A stretch of 64,000 nt of DNA from Brevibacillus agri (GTDB lineage Bacteria; Bacillota; Bacilli; Brevibacillales; Brevibacillaceae). Positions 19,041-27,964 of the stretch are shown here, in pieces (position 1 is the first letter of the stretch; every line of letters starts with the position of its first letter). The notes below the pieces were generated by a model, which was not told the origin of the DNA, did no database searches, and was given only the letters and a program-made list of their open reading frames with translations. The stretch is from the NCBI RefSeq assembly GCF_004117055.1, contig NZ_CP026363.1:4053001-4117000 (forward strand), in the 5' to 3' direction. A program made the translations under genes and the position numbers.

Positions 19041-20093
19041 TTAAAACGCGATCGGATTGAGCTGCAACGGACGGCTCACAGGCTTCGTAAAATCGCCGCT
19101 GGCAAGCGGTTTGCCCTCGACGAGAAGCTGCACCTGCTTGGCTCCCGTCGAGTCCGTCAAGGAAAGCACGAGGGATTGCAGCGCCTCCGGGCTTGCTTCC
19201 TTGCCGTCGTCGTACTTGAGAATGTCGCTGCTCAGGTTGACGGTAATCAGGTCTTTCTCCTGTTTTACGTCCAGCACGCGGGTCGTCCGCAGCAGGGAGC
19301 TGAACAGTTGCGAGCCTTGCTTCGGCCCTTTGATAAGCTCCTCCACGGTCGCCTTGGCGATGTCCGCTGTCTCCGGAACGAGACGGGTGACCGGAACGTA
19401 GTACGTGCGCTTGTCATCCAGTTGCCCCTGGAAATAAACCGTGACCGCTGACGTATTGCCCGGTGTCGCTCCGTCCGCCAGCTCCAGATTGACCCCGTGG
19501 TTGCGGTCCAACTGCGTAATCGGCGTGCTGGCGGCCGGCATCTCGGTAAGCGGTGTTCCGTTCACCCAGATTTGCACCGTCTTGACGTTGGAAAACTCGG
19601 TCAGCGCCCGCGTCACTGCGTCGAGAATTTTTTTCTCGTCTTTTTCCTCATACGTTTTGAACTCTTTGGAAAAGTCCACCGTCGCCACGCCGTCTTTGAT
19701 AACCAATCCTTTCACTTCCGTCCCTGCCGGCAGCACGGCTGAAAAGCCTCCCTGCAGCATGCTCTCGACAGGCCCGCCCTTGACCATGTAGCTCAACACT
19801 TGCTTGGCAGGACCTTCTGATTTCGGAAGCGTCAGCGACACCGGTACGACGTAGCCGTTTGCGTCGAGCAGATAGACGGTCTTGTCACTTGTCTGTTGGA
19901 CCGCTTGCTCGCTGCCTTGGACGGCGACATCGGGTGAAACTGTACCGTTTGGCTGATCGGCTGAAACCTGTGACTGTGGCGGTGCGTCGATGCTGCTCGT
20001 TTCCGATTCCGGGCCAAACAGACCGCAGCCCGACAAAAGCACGGCGCTTACCCCCAGAACGGCCGTCATTTTGCCTATGTGTCCCATCTTCAT
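19041..20093 (-). CDS. gerM: GerM-type lipoprotein with two GerMN domains
   Basis: Spore-former lipoprotein required in B. subtilis for normal sporulation and germination. Signal sequence with lipobox LLSGC, lipidated cysteine C23, then a Ser/Gln-rich linker to about residue 65. Two tandem GerMN domains follow (about 70-190 and 205-335), recognisable from KTVYLLDANGYVVPVSLTLP and TAVTVYFQGQLDDKRTYYVPVTR at their starts. 350 residues. GGAGGAGG lies 8 nt before the ATG at 20093. It lies 103 nt downstream of racE, in the same order as in Bacillus, where ysmB usually intervenes and is missing here. Confidence 0.92.
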   Translation of the reverse strand: MKMGHIGKMTAVLGVSAVLLSGCGLFGPESETSSIDAPPQSQVSADQPNGTVSPDVAVQGSEQAVQQTSDKTVYLLDANGYVVPVSLTLPKSEGPAKQVLSYMVKGGPVESMLQGGFSAVLPAGTEVKGLVIKDGVATVDFSKEFKTYEEKDEKKILDAVTRALTEFSNVKTVQIWVNGTPLTEMPAASTPITQLDRNHGVNLELADGATPGNTSAVTVYFQGQLDDKRTYYVPVTRLVPETADIAKATVEELIKGPKQGSQLFSSLLRTTRVLDVKQEKDLITVNLSSDILKYDDGKEASPEALQSLVLSLTDSTGAKQVQLLVEGKPLASGDFTKPVSRPLQLNPIAF

Positions 20094-20196
20094 TTCCCCA
20101 GCCTCCTCCAGACACTTTGTACTACCATGTATACGAGCAGGGCTTGGGTTTATGCGTTGAAAGTTTGTCTGGCAAAAAGGACAGCCAGCCGCGTTT

Positions 20197-21009
20197 TTAC
20201 GGCTGTACCGATTTTTCCAGGGAGTGATGCAGGACGTTCACCTTGCTGGCCAGCCACTCTTCGGCGATCGCCCGGAAGCGCTCAGCGTCTCCGCTCGTGA
20301 CGAACAGATGCTGGCCCGGCTCTTGCTGTCCGCGACCAGCCAACGGAGCGATCTGGACGGACAACTCGCGCGCTGTTTCCTCGGCGGAGCTGATTAACCG
20401 GACGCCCTCTCCCATGACCTCCTGGATCACGGGCGCCAAGAGCGGATAGTGGGTACAGCCGAGAATCAAAGTGTCCAGATTCTCCGCGAGCAAAGGCGCC
20501 AATGCTTCTTTTACGATCATGCGCGCCTGGTCCGAGTTCGCCTGATGATTTTCCACCAGCGGCACGAACGCCGGACAAGCCTTGCCCACCACATACAAAT
20601 CCGGCTCGGCACGCAAGAGGGCACGTTCGTATGCTTTCGTGCGAATCGTCATCTCGGTTCCGATCACGCCAACCCGTCCATTTTTGGTCACCGAAACGGC
20701 TGCACGCGCTCCCGGCTCGATCACCCCGATCACCGGCAGCGGCAAATAAGCCATCGCTTCCTCCAGGACGACCGCTGTTGCCGTATTGCAGGCAATCACC
20801 AGCGCCTTGAGCGGCGTATTCATGACGTAATCAATCATTTGAAAGCTGTATGTCCGAATCTCTTCCGGGGACTTGGAGCCGTACGGGCACCGCGCGTTGT
20901 CTCCTACGTAGATGATCGTTTCTTCGGGTAGCTGACGCATGACTTCTTTGGCTACGGTCAATCCTCCCACTCCTGAATCAATGACGGCAATCGCTCCATC
21001 TCTACTCAT
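20197..21009 (-). CDS. racE: Glutamate racemase
   Basis: Supplies D-glutamate for peptidoglycan. 270 residues from the ATG at 21009 (MSRDGAIAVIDSGVGGL), which has GGGGAGA about 10 nt upstream; the frame is open 23 codons further but without a site. Catalytic cysteines C74 (VIACNTATA) and C185 (LILGCTHYPLL), substrate loop DSGVGGL (11-17) and CPYGSKSPEEI (41-51). First gene before gerM and divergent from the superoxide dismutase gene. The symbol murI would be equally valid. Confidence 0.96.
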   Translation of the reverse strand: MSRDGAIAVIDSGVGGLTVAKEVMRQLPEETIIYVGDNARCPYGSKSPEEIRTYSFQMIDYVMNTPLKALVIACNTATAVVLEEAMAYLPLPVIGVIEPGARAAVSVTKNGRVGVIGTEMTIRTKAYERALLRAEPDLYVVGKACPAFVPLVENHQANSDQARMIVKEALAPLLAENLDTLILGCTHYPLLAPVIQEVMGEGVRLISSAEETARELSVQIAPLAGRGQQEPGQHLFVTSGDAERFRAIAEEWLASKVNVLHHSLEKSVQP

Positions 21010-21178
21010 GCAAATGTGTCTCCCCTGTTGTAATGAATATAGTACAGCATACCACTCAAACATTTGTGCTACTACCATATGCCGAGTTTAATTTTCTTGT
21101 ACTCCGCGAATGTCGCACCTTCTCTGGGCTGCGTTCATAATCTGAAAATGAGATGCGCCCAAGTGAGGAGGAATTTTT

Positions 21179-22246
21179 TTGGAAGAGAAAACCAAGCAAT
21201 TGCTGGATTGGAGTCAGTGGGGCTGCCAATGGATCGATCATTTGCGGAGACAAAAAACACTGAACCGGGAGCTGGAGCGGCATCTGCACAAATTTGAAGA
21301 ATCTTTTACCAAAATAGGAAGACAGGCTACGCGGATGGATAAGACCGAAGCAATAGAGTTGCTCCCGGCGCTCATCGCGCGGGCAGAGCAAGTACAGGAG
21401 CAGTTCCACCATTTTTTGCGGCTGGCCCAGCTTACGGAGGATGAACGGTTCGACGAGCCGACAATGGCGCACGAGGAGCTTTTGGAAACGGAAGCGGTAC
21501 AAGGAGCACAGGAGGCGCTCGCAGTCACACCCGCTCAGATGAACCAGGCCGCCATCCCCGCCCCTGCTGCCTACCAGGCCGTACGAGACACCGCACGCGA
21601 GCCGGTTCGCGTCGCACGCCCCGTCGCCCCTGGCCGTCATACGCTTCCCCCGCTGCCGTACGCGCCGAACGCCCTTGAGCCGTATATCGACGAGCAGACG
21701 ATGCGCATTCATCACGAGAAGCTGCACCAGAAGTACGTAGACGATCTGAATACGGCGGAGCGAAAGCTGGTCGAAGCCCGCCAAAGCGGCAACTACGACT
21801 TGATTCGCCACTGGGAGCGCGAGCTGGCTTTTAACGGAGCTGGCCATTATTTGCATACGATTTTCTGGCCGTCCATGAGCCCGCACGGAGGCGGCACGCC
21901 AACAGGCGATCTGGCTGAAGCGATTCAGCGGTACTTCGGGTCTTTTGACGCATTCAAGCAGCAGTTTTCCCAGGCAGCCGGAAAAGTGGAAGGCCCCGGC
22001 TGGGCGATCCTCGTCTGGTCACCGCGCGCCCAGCACCTGGAAATCTTGACGGCGGAAAAGCATCAAAACCTGGCGCAATGGGATACGGTCCCGCTGCTCG
22101 TGCTGGACGTCTGGGAGCACGCCTATTTTCTCCAGTATCAAAACCAGCGGGACAAATACGTGGAAAACTGGTGGAACATCGTCCATTGGCCCTACGTGCA
22201 GGAGCGCTTCCAGCAGGCGCGGAAACTGCGCTGGGAACCGTTTTGA
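21179..22246 (+). CDS. Fe/Mn superoxide dismutase with a 150-residue N-terminal extension
   Basis: The C-terminal 200 residues are a complete Fe/Mn superoxide dismutase with metal ligands H178, H226, D310 and H314 (IHHEKLHQKY, GAGHYLHTIFW, LDVWEHAYF). Residues 1-115 are a charged helical, probably coiled-coil region, followed by a Pro/Ala-rich linker (116-155). Bacillus SodF is also longer than ordinary SODs, so this may be that branch, but the extension is larger than usual for SOD (355 against about 200 residues). No signal peptide. The start is TTG at 21179, 7 nt after GAGGAGG. Only plus-strand gene in this part, divergent from racE. Confidence 0.9.
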   Translation: MEEKTKQLLDWSQWGCQWIDHLRRQKTLNRELERHLHKFEESFTKIGRQATRMDKTEAIELLPALIARAEQVQEQFHHFLRLAQLTEDERFDEPTMAHEELLETEAVQGAQEALAVTPAQMNQAAIPAPAAYQAVRDTAREPVRVARPVAPGRHTLPPLPYAPNALEPYIDEQTMRIHHEKLHQKYVDDLNTAERKLVEARQSGNYDLIRHWERELAFNGAGHYLHTIFWPSMSPHGGGTPTGDLAEAIQRYFGSFDAFKQQFSQAAGKVEGPGWAILVWSPRAQHLEILTAEKHQNLAQWDTVPLLVLDVWEHAYFLQYQNQRDKYVENWWNIVHWPYVQERFQQARKLRWEPF

Positions 22247-22323
22247 GCTGCTTTTTTTCGCAAAAAGCCCCCTGTTCTCCCAAAAGCATCGGGCTGAAAG
22301 GGGGTACCTGGTTTCTGTTGCGT

Positions 22324-23382
22324 TTACGGATTGTAAATGACAAACTCGATCTTCTGCACCTTCACCGGATTGTTCAGCGGCCTTGCCGCCTCATCCGTTT
22401 TTTGCGCGGCAATCTTGTCGACGACTTCCATCCCTTCAAACACATGCCCAAATACCGTGTGGCGGTTGTCCAGGTAGGCCCGTCCGCCTATTTCCTTGTA
22501 CTTGGCTTCTGCATTCAGTGGGAGCGCGGATAGATCGAGGTACTCCTGATCTACCTTGGGACTTTGTACGATATAAAAATGTGTGCTGTTCGTATTGGGT
22601 CCCGCGTTGCCCATGCTGAGCGCTCCGCGGAAATTGAACAGGTCGCGGTTAAACTCGTCTTCAAAATCTTGGCCGTATATGCTCGGCAGCTCCTTGCCAT
22701 CCGGCCCTGTCAGTTCGCCTGCCTGAATCATGAAATCGTTGATGACCCGGTGAAAAATCATGTCGTTGTAGGCGCCTTTTTTGGCCAGCGTCTTAAAGTT
22801 TTCCACCGCTTTCGGAGCCTTGTCCGGAAACAGCCTGAGCTTGATGACCCCCGCATCTGTGGTCATCACGCCTATTTCTTCTCCTTTTTGCGGCTTTTCG
22901 AGCTGGATCAGCCTCACATCGGACACATCGATCCCGGAATCTTGCCAGATGACGCCCCATGCCTGCCAGGCGGCCCCGTCCATACTGCCGCGTTTGACGA
23001 GGCCGATCCAATCTGTTTTTTCGATCACTCTGTTGTCTGCCGTATAGCCGACATATTTGAACTTCACGATGGCGCGGTAATTGTTGTAGGCATCTTCCTT
23101 TGTCACCGTGTACAGCTTCTCCGGCACGGCCTCGACGACCTGAACGGACTTGAACAGCGCCAACCCTTTTACATAGTCTTGCATCGCAAAATGGTTCAAC
23201 GAGTCTTTGGCCAGCAGCTTCTCCAGCTCAGCCGGATTCGCCCGATGCTTCACCAGCGCCTGGGCAAAATCTGCTACCTCCTGCTTGTCCCCACTGTGCG
23301 GGCGAAATTGGTGGGACTGGACTTCGGAGCGGTAATCGTGAGTGGCGCTTGCTGATACTTGCTGGACGACACATAATGCCAA
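22324..23382 (-). pseudogene. Cyclophilin-type peptidyl-prolyl isomerase, probably missing its 5' end
   Basis: Residues about 165-350 form a cyclophilin domain (GVIKLRLFPDKAPKAVENF, YNDMIFHRVINDFMIQAGEL, FRGALSMGNAGPNTNSTHFYI, HTVFGHVFEGMEVVDKI). A 150-residue domain of unknown type precedes it. The first residues, LCVVQQVSASA-THDY, look like the end of a signal peptide with an AXA cleavage site, but no ATG or ribosome site lies upstream: the first usable codon is TTG at 23382, and the frame hits TGA a few codons further. Just upstream the Rhs island begins with its hairpin (23452). I infer that the start and most of the signal peptide were lost when the island formed. An uncharacterised frameshift or a weak TTG start remain possible. 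Confidence 0.7.
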
Positions 23383-23451
23383 AGAATCTTCTATTCTGTT
23401 AATTGTTCCACAAAATCAATATTGTTCGCGCTGCATATAGAGGAAAAAAGA

Positions 23452-23487
23452 AGCCCCAGACAAGTAGTTGGTTACTCGTTTGGGGCT
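23452..23487 (-). terminator. Cassette hairpin T1, end of the Rhs island
   Basis: Minus strand AGCCCCAAACGAGTA ... TACTTGTCTGGGGCT followed by TCTTTTTTCC. It is one of five related hairpins, each just after an immunity-like gene. It ends the first cassette and the island. Confidence 0.8.
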
Positions 23488-23505
23488 TTCGAGTTATATA
23501 TAGTT

Positions 23506-23889
23506 CTATATTTTCATTTCCAACAATTTACTAATCGCTTTAAATAAGACGTTTTCTACTGTGCCTCCTTTTGCTTTCACTAGAATATTTTTATCCTCAT
23601 CAAAGACTTCGATTCTGTATAATAAACCTTCATAATTATGACTTAAAATATACTTAAATTCGTTTCTCTCAAGCCATAACATTAAGTCATAGATGTTTGG
23701 AAGCCATAAGCCATTTTTATAAACTTCTTCGGGTGATAACAATATTTCATCGGGAATAATTCTCCCACCTACACACCACTCATCATCGTTAAGCTTGTAA
23801 ATATCAAATGGTGCAATTTCATCCACATAGTATGTTCTCTTAAAGCCTAATGATATTAATTTTTTTGCATCTTTTTCTCCCAAATACAT
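23506..23889 (-). CDS. Putative immunity protein of Rhs cassette 1
   Basis: 127-residue acidic cytosolic-type protein, no signal peptide or membrane helix (MYLGEKDAKKLISLGFKRTYYVDE at the N-terminus cannot be tied to a named family by me). It lies 10 nt after a small toxin-tip reading frame and is followed by hairpin T1, the position occupied by immunity genes in all other cassettes. AT-rich compared with the Rhs core next to it. Function inferred only from position. Confidence 0.6.
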   Translation of the reverse strand: MYLGEKDAKKLISLGFKRTYYVDEIAPFDIYKLNDDEWCVGGRIIPDEILLSPEEVYKNGLWLPNIYDLMLWLERNEFKYILSHNYEGLLYRIEVFDEDKNILVKAKGGTVENVLFKAISKLLEMKI

Positions 23890-23899
23890 ATCTTAACAC

Positions 23900-24124
23900 C
23901 TACTGAATTTTTAGTTTTAATCCCACAGGGCCTTTATGCTTTGAATCAAGAGGAATAAAATTTCCATACGGATCAGCATCTCTATACCAATTTAATTCTT
24001 TACCTGATCTTTTAAATACTTTAAATGCTGAACCTCCATCACCCTGTAAATCCTTTGCCCACCAAAGGCCATTGGAATCCTCATAAACATTGATAGGCTT
24101 CCCTTTATAATTAGCCTTTACCAT
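23900..24124 (-). pseudogene. Toxin tip of Rhs cassette 1, out of frame with its Rhs core
   Basis: 74 codons from an ATG that overlaps the end of the Rhs core frame by 7 nt. The encoded part, with KGKPINVYEDSNGLWWAKD and GDGGSAFKVFKRSGKELNWY, resembles short C-terminal RNase-like toxin domains that end Rhs/CDI proteins. In the Rhs frame the protein stops at ITKIW, and the toxin continues in the -1 frame. Either a single-base deletion has disarmed this tip, or it is made as a separate short protein by coupled translation. The family match is from memory of the pattern and is weak. Confidence 0.5.
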
Positions 24125-27100
24125 ATCTTAGTAATATCCCATAATGTTGTTTTATTGGCTGTAGGTTTCTGATAACTTGCTTTATTAAATTCATTACCCG
24201 TCCCGTTTGCAACATTTTTACCTGGATTTCTAATTGTCCCTACTGCTGCCCCCGCACCAGCAGCTCCCAATCCCAAATCAGGAGCATCCCCATGATTCAT
24301 GCCAACCGTATTGTTAAATGTAACGATAGCTGTCGAAAGAACTTCCCTCTGATACTGCGTTGGTACATACTTTCTTACCGCATCTTCGGGTTCTATCCCC
24401 TCTTCGTATGCCCTTCGTGCCGCAACCTTTGCCCAATGCATGTATTCTTCTGCCGGTGAGGAAAAGCCACCTACTCCTCCCGTCATCTCCTGTATGTGAC
24501 CACTCGGATCCACAAACTTTAACGGATTATTACTCACATACGTATATCGATTCAAACTAAGCGGATTATCCACTTGCCCCTTAACCGTATCCTCCGACAC
24601 AAACCTCCCCATCTTCGGATCATAATACCGGGCACGCAGGTAGTAAAAACCGCTCTCCTTGTCGTACATTTCCCCTGCATACGCAAACGGGTTCATCATC
24701 GTTTCCTTGACTTTATCCGCAATCAAGTTGCCCCAGATGTCGTACTCATACATATTCAACACATTCCCGCTCGGACCTTTGATCTTCACGACATCTCCGT
24801 GGCTGTTGTAGTAGTAGGTGCCTTCCTGGTTCGTCGTGTAGTCTTTGCGCCAGATCAGTTGGTTACCAAAGACGTTGCGAGCTTTGAGCCGTCCGTCCTG
24901 GGTCAGCTCCTCGATCACTTGCCCGTTCAAGTACACGTAGTGGGTCGTATCCGTGACGCTTCCGGTCTGCTGTTTCGTCGCGCGCAGGCCGCCTGGATAG
25001 TACGTGTACGTCGTTGTTCCTTTGGCGTCCTTGTATTCGGTCAGGCGATTCAGCAAGTCGTGTTTCAGTTCGTAGCTGCGCGTCGAATCGGCGGGTGCGT
25101 TGGCATAGATTTGGCGGTTGCCGCGGCGGTCGTAGGCGTACTGGCGGGTGTTGCCCTGGATCGTTTCTTCTTTGATCCGGGACAGCTTGTCGTAAGCGAA
25201 CGTGCCGTAGTTGGCTCCGCCGCGCTTTTGGCTCGTGATGTTGCCGAACAGGTCGTAGCCGTTGGTCTCGTTCCAGCCGTCGGCGTGGTTCATTCCTGTG
25301 ATCTCGGCAAAGGAGCTAATCGTCTTTTGCATCACCGACGACTGGCCGGGGTAGGAGACGGTGTTCGTCTCTCCACTGTTGTTCATGTCGTAGGTGTAGC
25401 TCGTCGTTCCTACGCCGGGAATGGTTACGGCGCTGAGGCGGCTGGCATTGTCGTAGGTGTAATCGACGCGCAAGGCGGGAGCCGAGCCGGAAACAGCGCT
25501 GCGGGATGGATAGACGATGGCGTCGATGGCCTCATCGTGGTCGGTGTAGACGAGCTGGTAGTCTTTTCCCATCATCGTTTGGCGATTCAGGCGGCGGTAT
25601 TCGTCGTAGCCGTAGCGGACGGTTTGGCCGTTGTTGTTTGTTTCCGTCAAAAGCGAGCCGGATAGCGGATCGTAGCTGCGTTCTTCGTAGAAGCCGCTGC
25701 CTGCGGATACCTTCGTCCTTTCGTTGAACGGCGAATACTGGTAGCTGAAAAGGACGCCGTTTTTGTCTTTGAACGTTTTGACGGCACCGTTTTTTTCATA
25801 GGTGTACTGCTCGGCTTTAGTCTCCGGGTTCTTCTCGGACAACTTCCAGGACAGCGCGTTATACGTGTACACGGCAGTGGGCGTGCCGTTTTCGAGCACG
25901 GTGGTCAGGTTGCCGAGTCCGTCGTAGCTGTATTCGTGGATGTTGTTTTCCGGGTCGCGCAAATAGACCAACTGGTCGTTGTGATCGTAGCGCATCGTCC
26001 AGCGTTGGGAGGTGCTGCCGTCCGAGACTTCTTTGTCCGTGACTTTTCCGAAGCGGTCGGTCTGGTAGGTGGTCACGCGGCGGTGGCTGCCTCGTTGCGT
26101 CGTTTCTTCCACGCTCTCTACCCGCCCGTACAGGTCGCGGTAGGTGGTGACGATGTAGCCGTTCGGGGACAACGTTTGCTCGGTCAGGCGCGGCAAATAG
26201 CTGGTGCCGTCTGAATACGCATTGGCCCGATGGGAGCGGGTCGTTCCCAGGGCGTTCGTGGTCTGGTAGACGAAGCCGTCCCAGTCGTAGGCATACGTGG
26301 TGCTCTGCGCCTGGTTCCCGTATGGAATCGTGCGGCTGATCTGCATACCGTCCGGGGTAAACTCGTTTTCTACCAGCGGGCGTTTGCCTCCGCTCGTCCC
26401 TCTCTGTTCCTGATAGGCGATGTCTCCGTATGGCGTGTAGTAGGTGATGACCCGAGACGAGTCCGGCAAAATTCTCTCGACGATCCCCGGCCCCTCCGCG
26501 CTCGTGCCGGATGCTTCGCCGTCCCGATACACGTACGTGGTGGTGCGGGTCGCGCCCTGGTGGCGGAAGCTTTCACTGAGGACTCTTCCCAGCGTGTCAT
26601 ATTCGTAGGTGACTTTGCTGCCGTTTGGGTACGTCTGGCTTTTTACCTGACTTTGGTTGTCGATCTCGAGCGAGAAGTTCAGGACGTCCGTTTTCCCGCT
26701 CTCCAGCTCGATTCCAGTCAGAGATATTTGTGTAGGTTGCACGCCGTACGAATCGTACGCGGAAAACGTCTGCGTTCTCGTCTTTCCGCCAAAGTTTTCC
26801 GTGATCGAATAAAGCTGCGCATTCGTGTATTCATAGGTTCGCTCGGTAATCTGGCTTTTGTAGCCCGACAAGTTCACCGGGAACGAGTGAATTTCCGTTT
26901 CTTTTCGCAGCAAATACTGGTCGTTGTACTCGTAGGAAATGTTCGAATAGTACGGCTCGCCCGACGAGGTAACTGGTCCTTGGGCACTTTCCACAGCTCG
27001 TAAAACTGGCCGTTGTCCGCATAGCTTTTTTCCAGCCTGTATGTGTTCGTGCCCTTTGGTGTTTTTAATGTGTAGCTGTACGTCACTTTGTTGACGCGTA

Positions 27101-27175
27101 GCTTAACGCGTATCTGTCCTGAAAAAGTCGCACCAGCCCGTCCTTGAAGGAGGTTTGCTCCAGTTGATACGGGCG
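24118..27175 (-). pseudogene. Rhs core fragment of cassette 1 (5'-truncated, internal deletion)
   Basis: 958 codons open from 26994, nearly identical to the second half of the complete Rhs protein at 43023-48488: YD repeats, then the core end YYLRARYYDPKMGRFVSED, FVDPSGH and the shared pre-toxin segment up to GTIRN. There is no start of its own. Upstream, 26960-27175 carries damaged remains of main-gene codons near 530-605 (RPYQLEQTSFKDGLVR, then TLKTPKGTNTY..KVPKDQLPR). These are joined out of frame, after a deletion of about 180 codons, to SGEPYYSNISYEYN. It has no promoter or ribosome site, so it is probably silent. Confidence 0.85.
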
Positions 27176-27238
27176 GTTATTGACAGAGTTCCATGACGCT
27201 AACCATTTTTATTTGTGCGGCCTGTCGCTAAATAAAAA

Positions 27239-27272
27239 ACCCCAGGCGAGTAGTTGGTTACTCGTTTGGGGT
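27239..27272 (-). terminator. Cassette hairpin T2
   Basis: ACCCCAGGCGAGTA and TACTCGTTTGGGGT around a 6-nt loop, followed on the minus strand by a TTTTTTATT run. It lies 28 nt past the SUKH immunity gene and shares its sequence with T1, T3, T4 and T6. Confidence 0.85.
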
Positions 27273-27300
27273 AGATTAAATCCAACGCCGAATATAATTT

Positions 27301-27954
27301 TCAGGCCAGTGCCAAAGCTTCTCTAAGCCTACTCAGTTCAGCATGTGTTACATCTAAACTGTTATCTTTTACATATTGGGACCAATCAAATAGCTCCACA
27401 AAACCCACTTTCGACCATTTTTCCATCAGATCAATAATATTTAAAGCTACTGTAAGACCATGAATATAGGGCCCACCATCCATTACATCATGTTCTAAAA
27501 AGACTACTGTTTGTAAAGTATCTTTTTTATTTATACAAAATGCATCACCATTCATAAACCTAATAATTGGTATCCAGTTTGGCCAATCATTTATTAGTGC
27601 CATTAATCCAGCATTATCTTTTAAATCCTCATCATTTTCTTTGGCTTCTTCGACCATTTGAAGCATTTCATTGTAATCATCTCTAATCATGCTTGGTGAG
27701 AGAATCTTAATCCCTCCTATCTTACACTCCTCACCATAGTTACCGTTTGAGGAAGTCCAGTTAAATGTAACAGATTGAGAGTCATTTAAATAAAACTCTC
27801 TTAAAACGTTGGGAAAAGTAAAGCCAATAGTATTTTCGATTTCAGTTAATTCATACGGATCAATAGGAGGGGCAATGATTATTTGATCCAATGATAAATC
27901 TGGAATTCGTGACAATTTTTCGTAAGTCTCGTTTAAAATATTTACTATTTGCAT
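27301..27954 (-). CDS. SMI1/KNR4 (SUKH-1) family immunity protein, cassette 2
   Basis: 217 residues with the SUKH pattern: IAPPIDPYELTEIENTIGFTFPNVLREFYLNDS near residue 27 (charged helix then TFP..LREFY), and a later DWPNWIPIIRFMNGDAFCI block. SUKH proteins are common antitoxins for nuclease-type polymorphic toxins and act in the cytosol. The ATG at 27954 is preceded by GGGGAGG at 4-5 nt. It lies 10 nt after the toxin tip stop, so the pair would be co-translated if transcribed. Confidence 0.85.
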   Translation of the reverse strand: MQIVNILNETYEKLSRIPDLSLDQIIIAPPIDPYELTEIENTIGFTFPNVLREFYLNDSQSVTFNWTSSNGNYGEECKIGGIKILSPSMIRDDYNEMLQMVEEAKENDEDLKDNAGLMALINDWPNWIPIIRFMNGDAFCINKKDTLQTVVFLEHDVMDGGPYIHGLTVALNIIDLMEKWSKVGFVELFDWSQYVKDNSLDVTHAELSRLREALALA

Positions 27955-27964
27955 AGTACCTCCC

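Noticed and set aside
24574..25665. Plus-strand frame of 363 codons opposite the Rhs core, repeated opposite the other Rhs copies
   Set aside because: It recurs only because the Rhs core is repeated; the composition (runs of V, A, R) is that of an antisense shadow of YD repeats.
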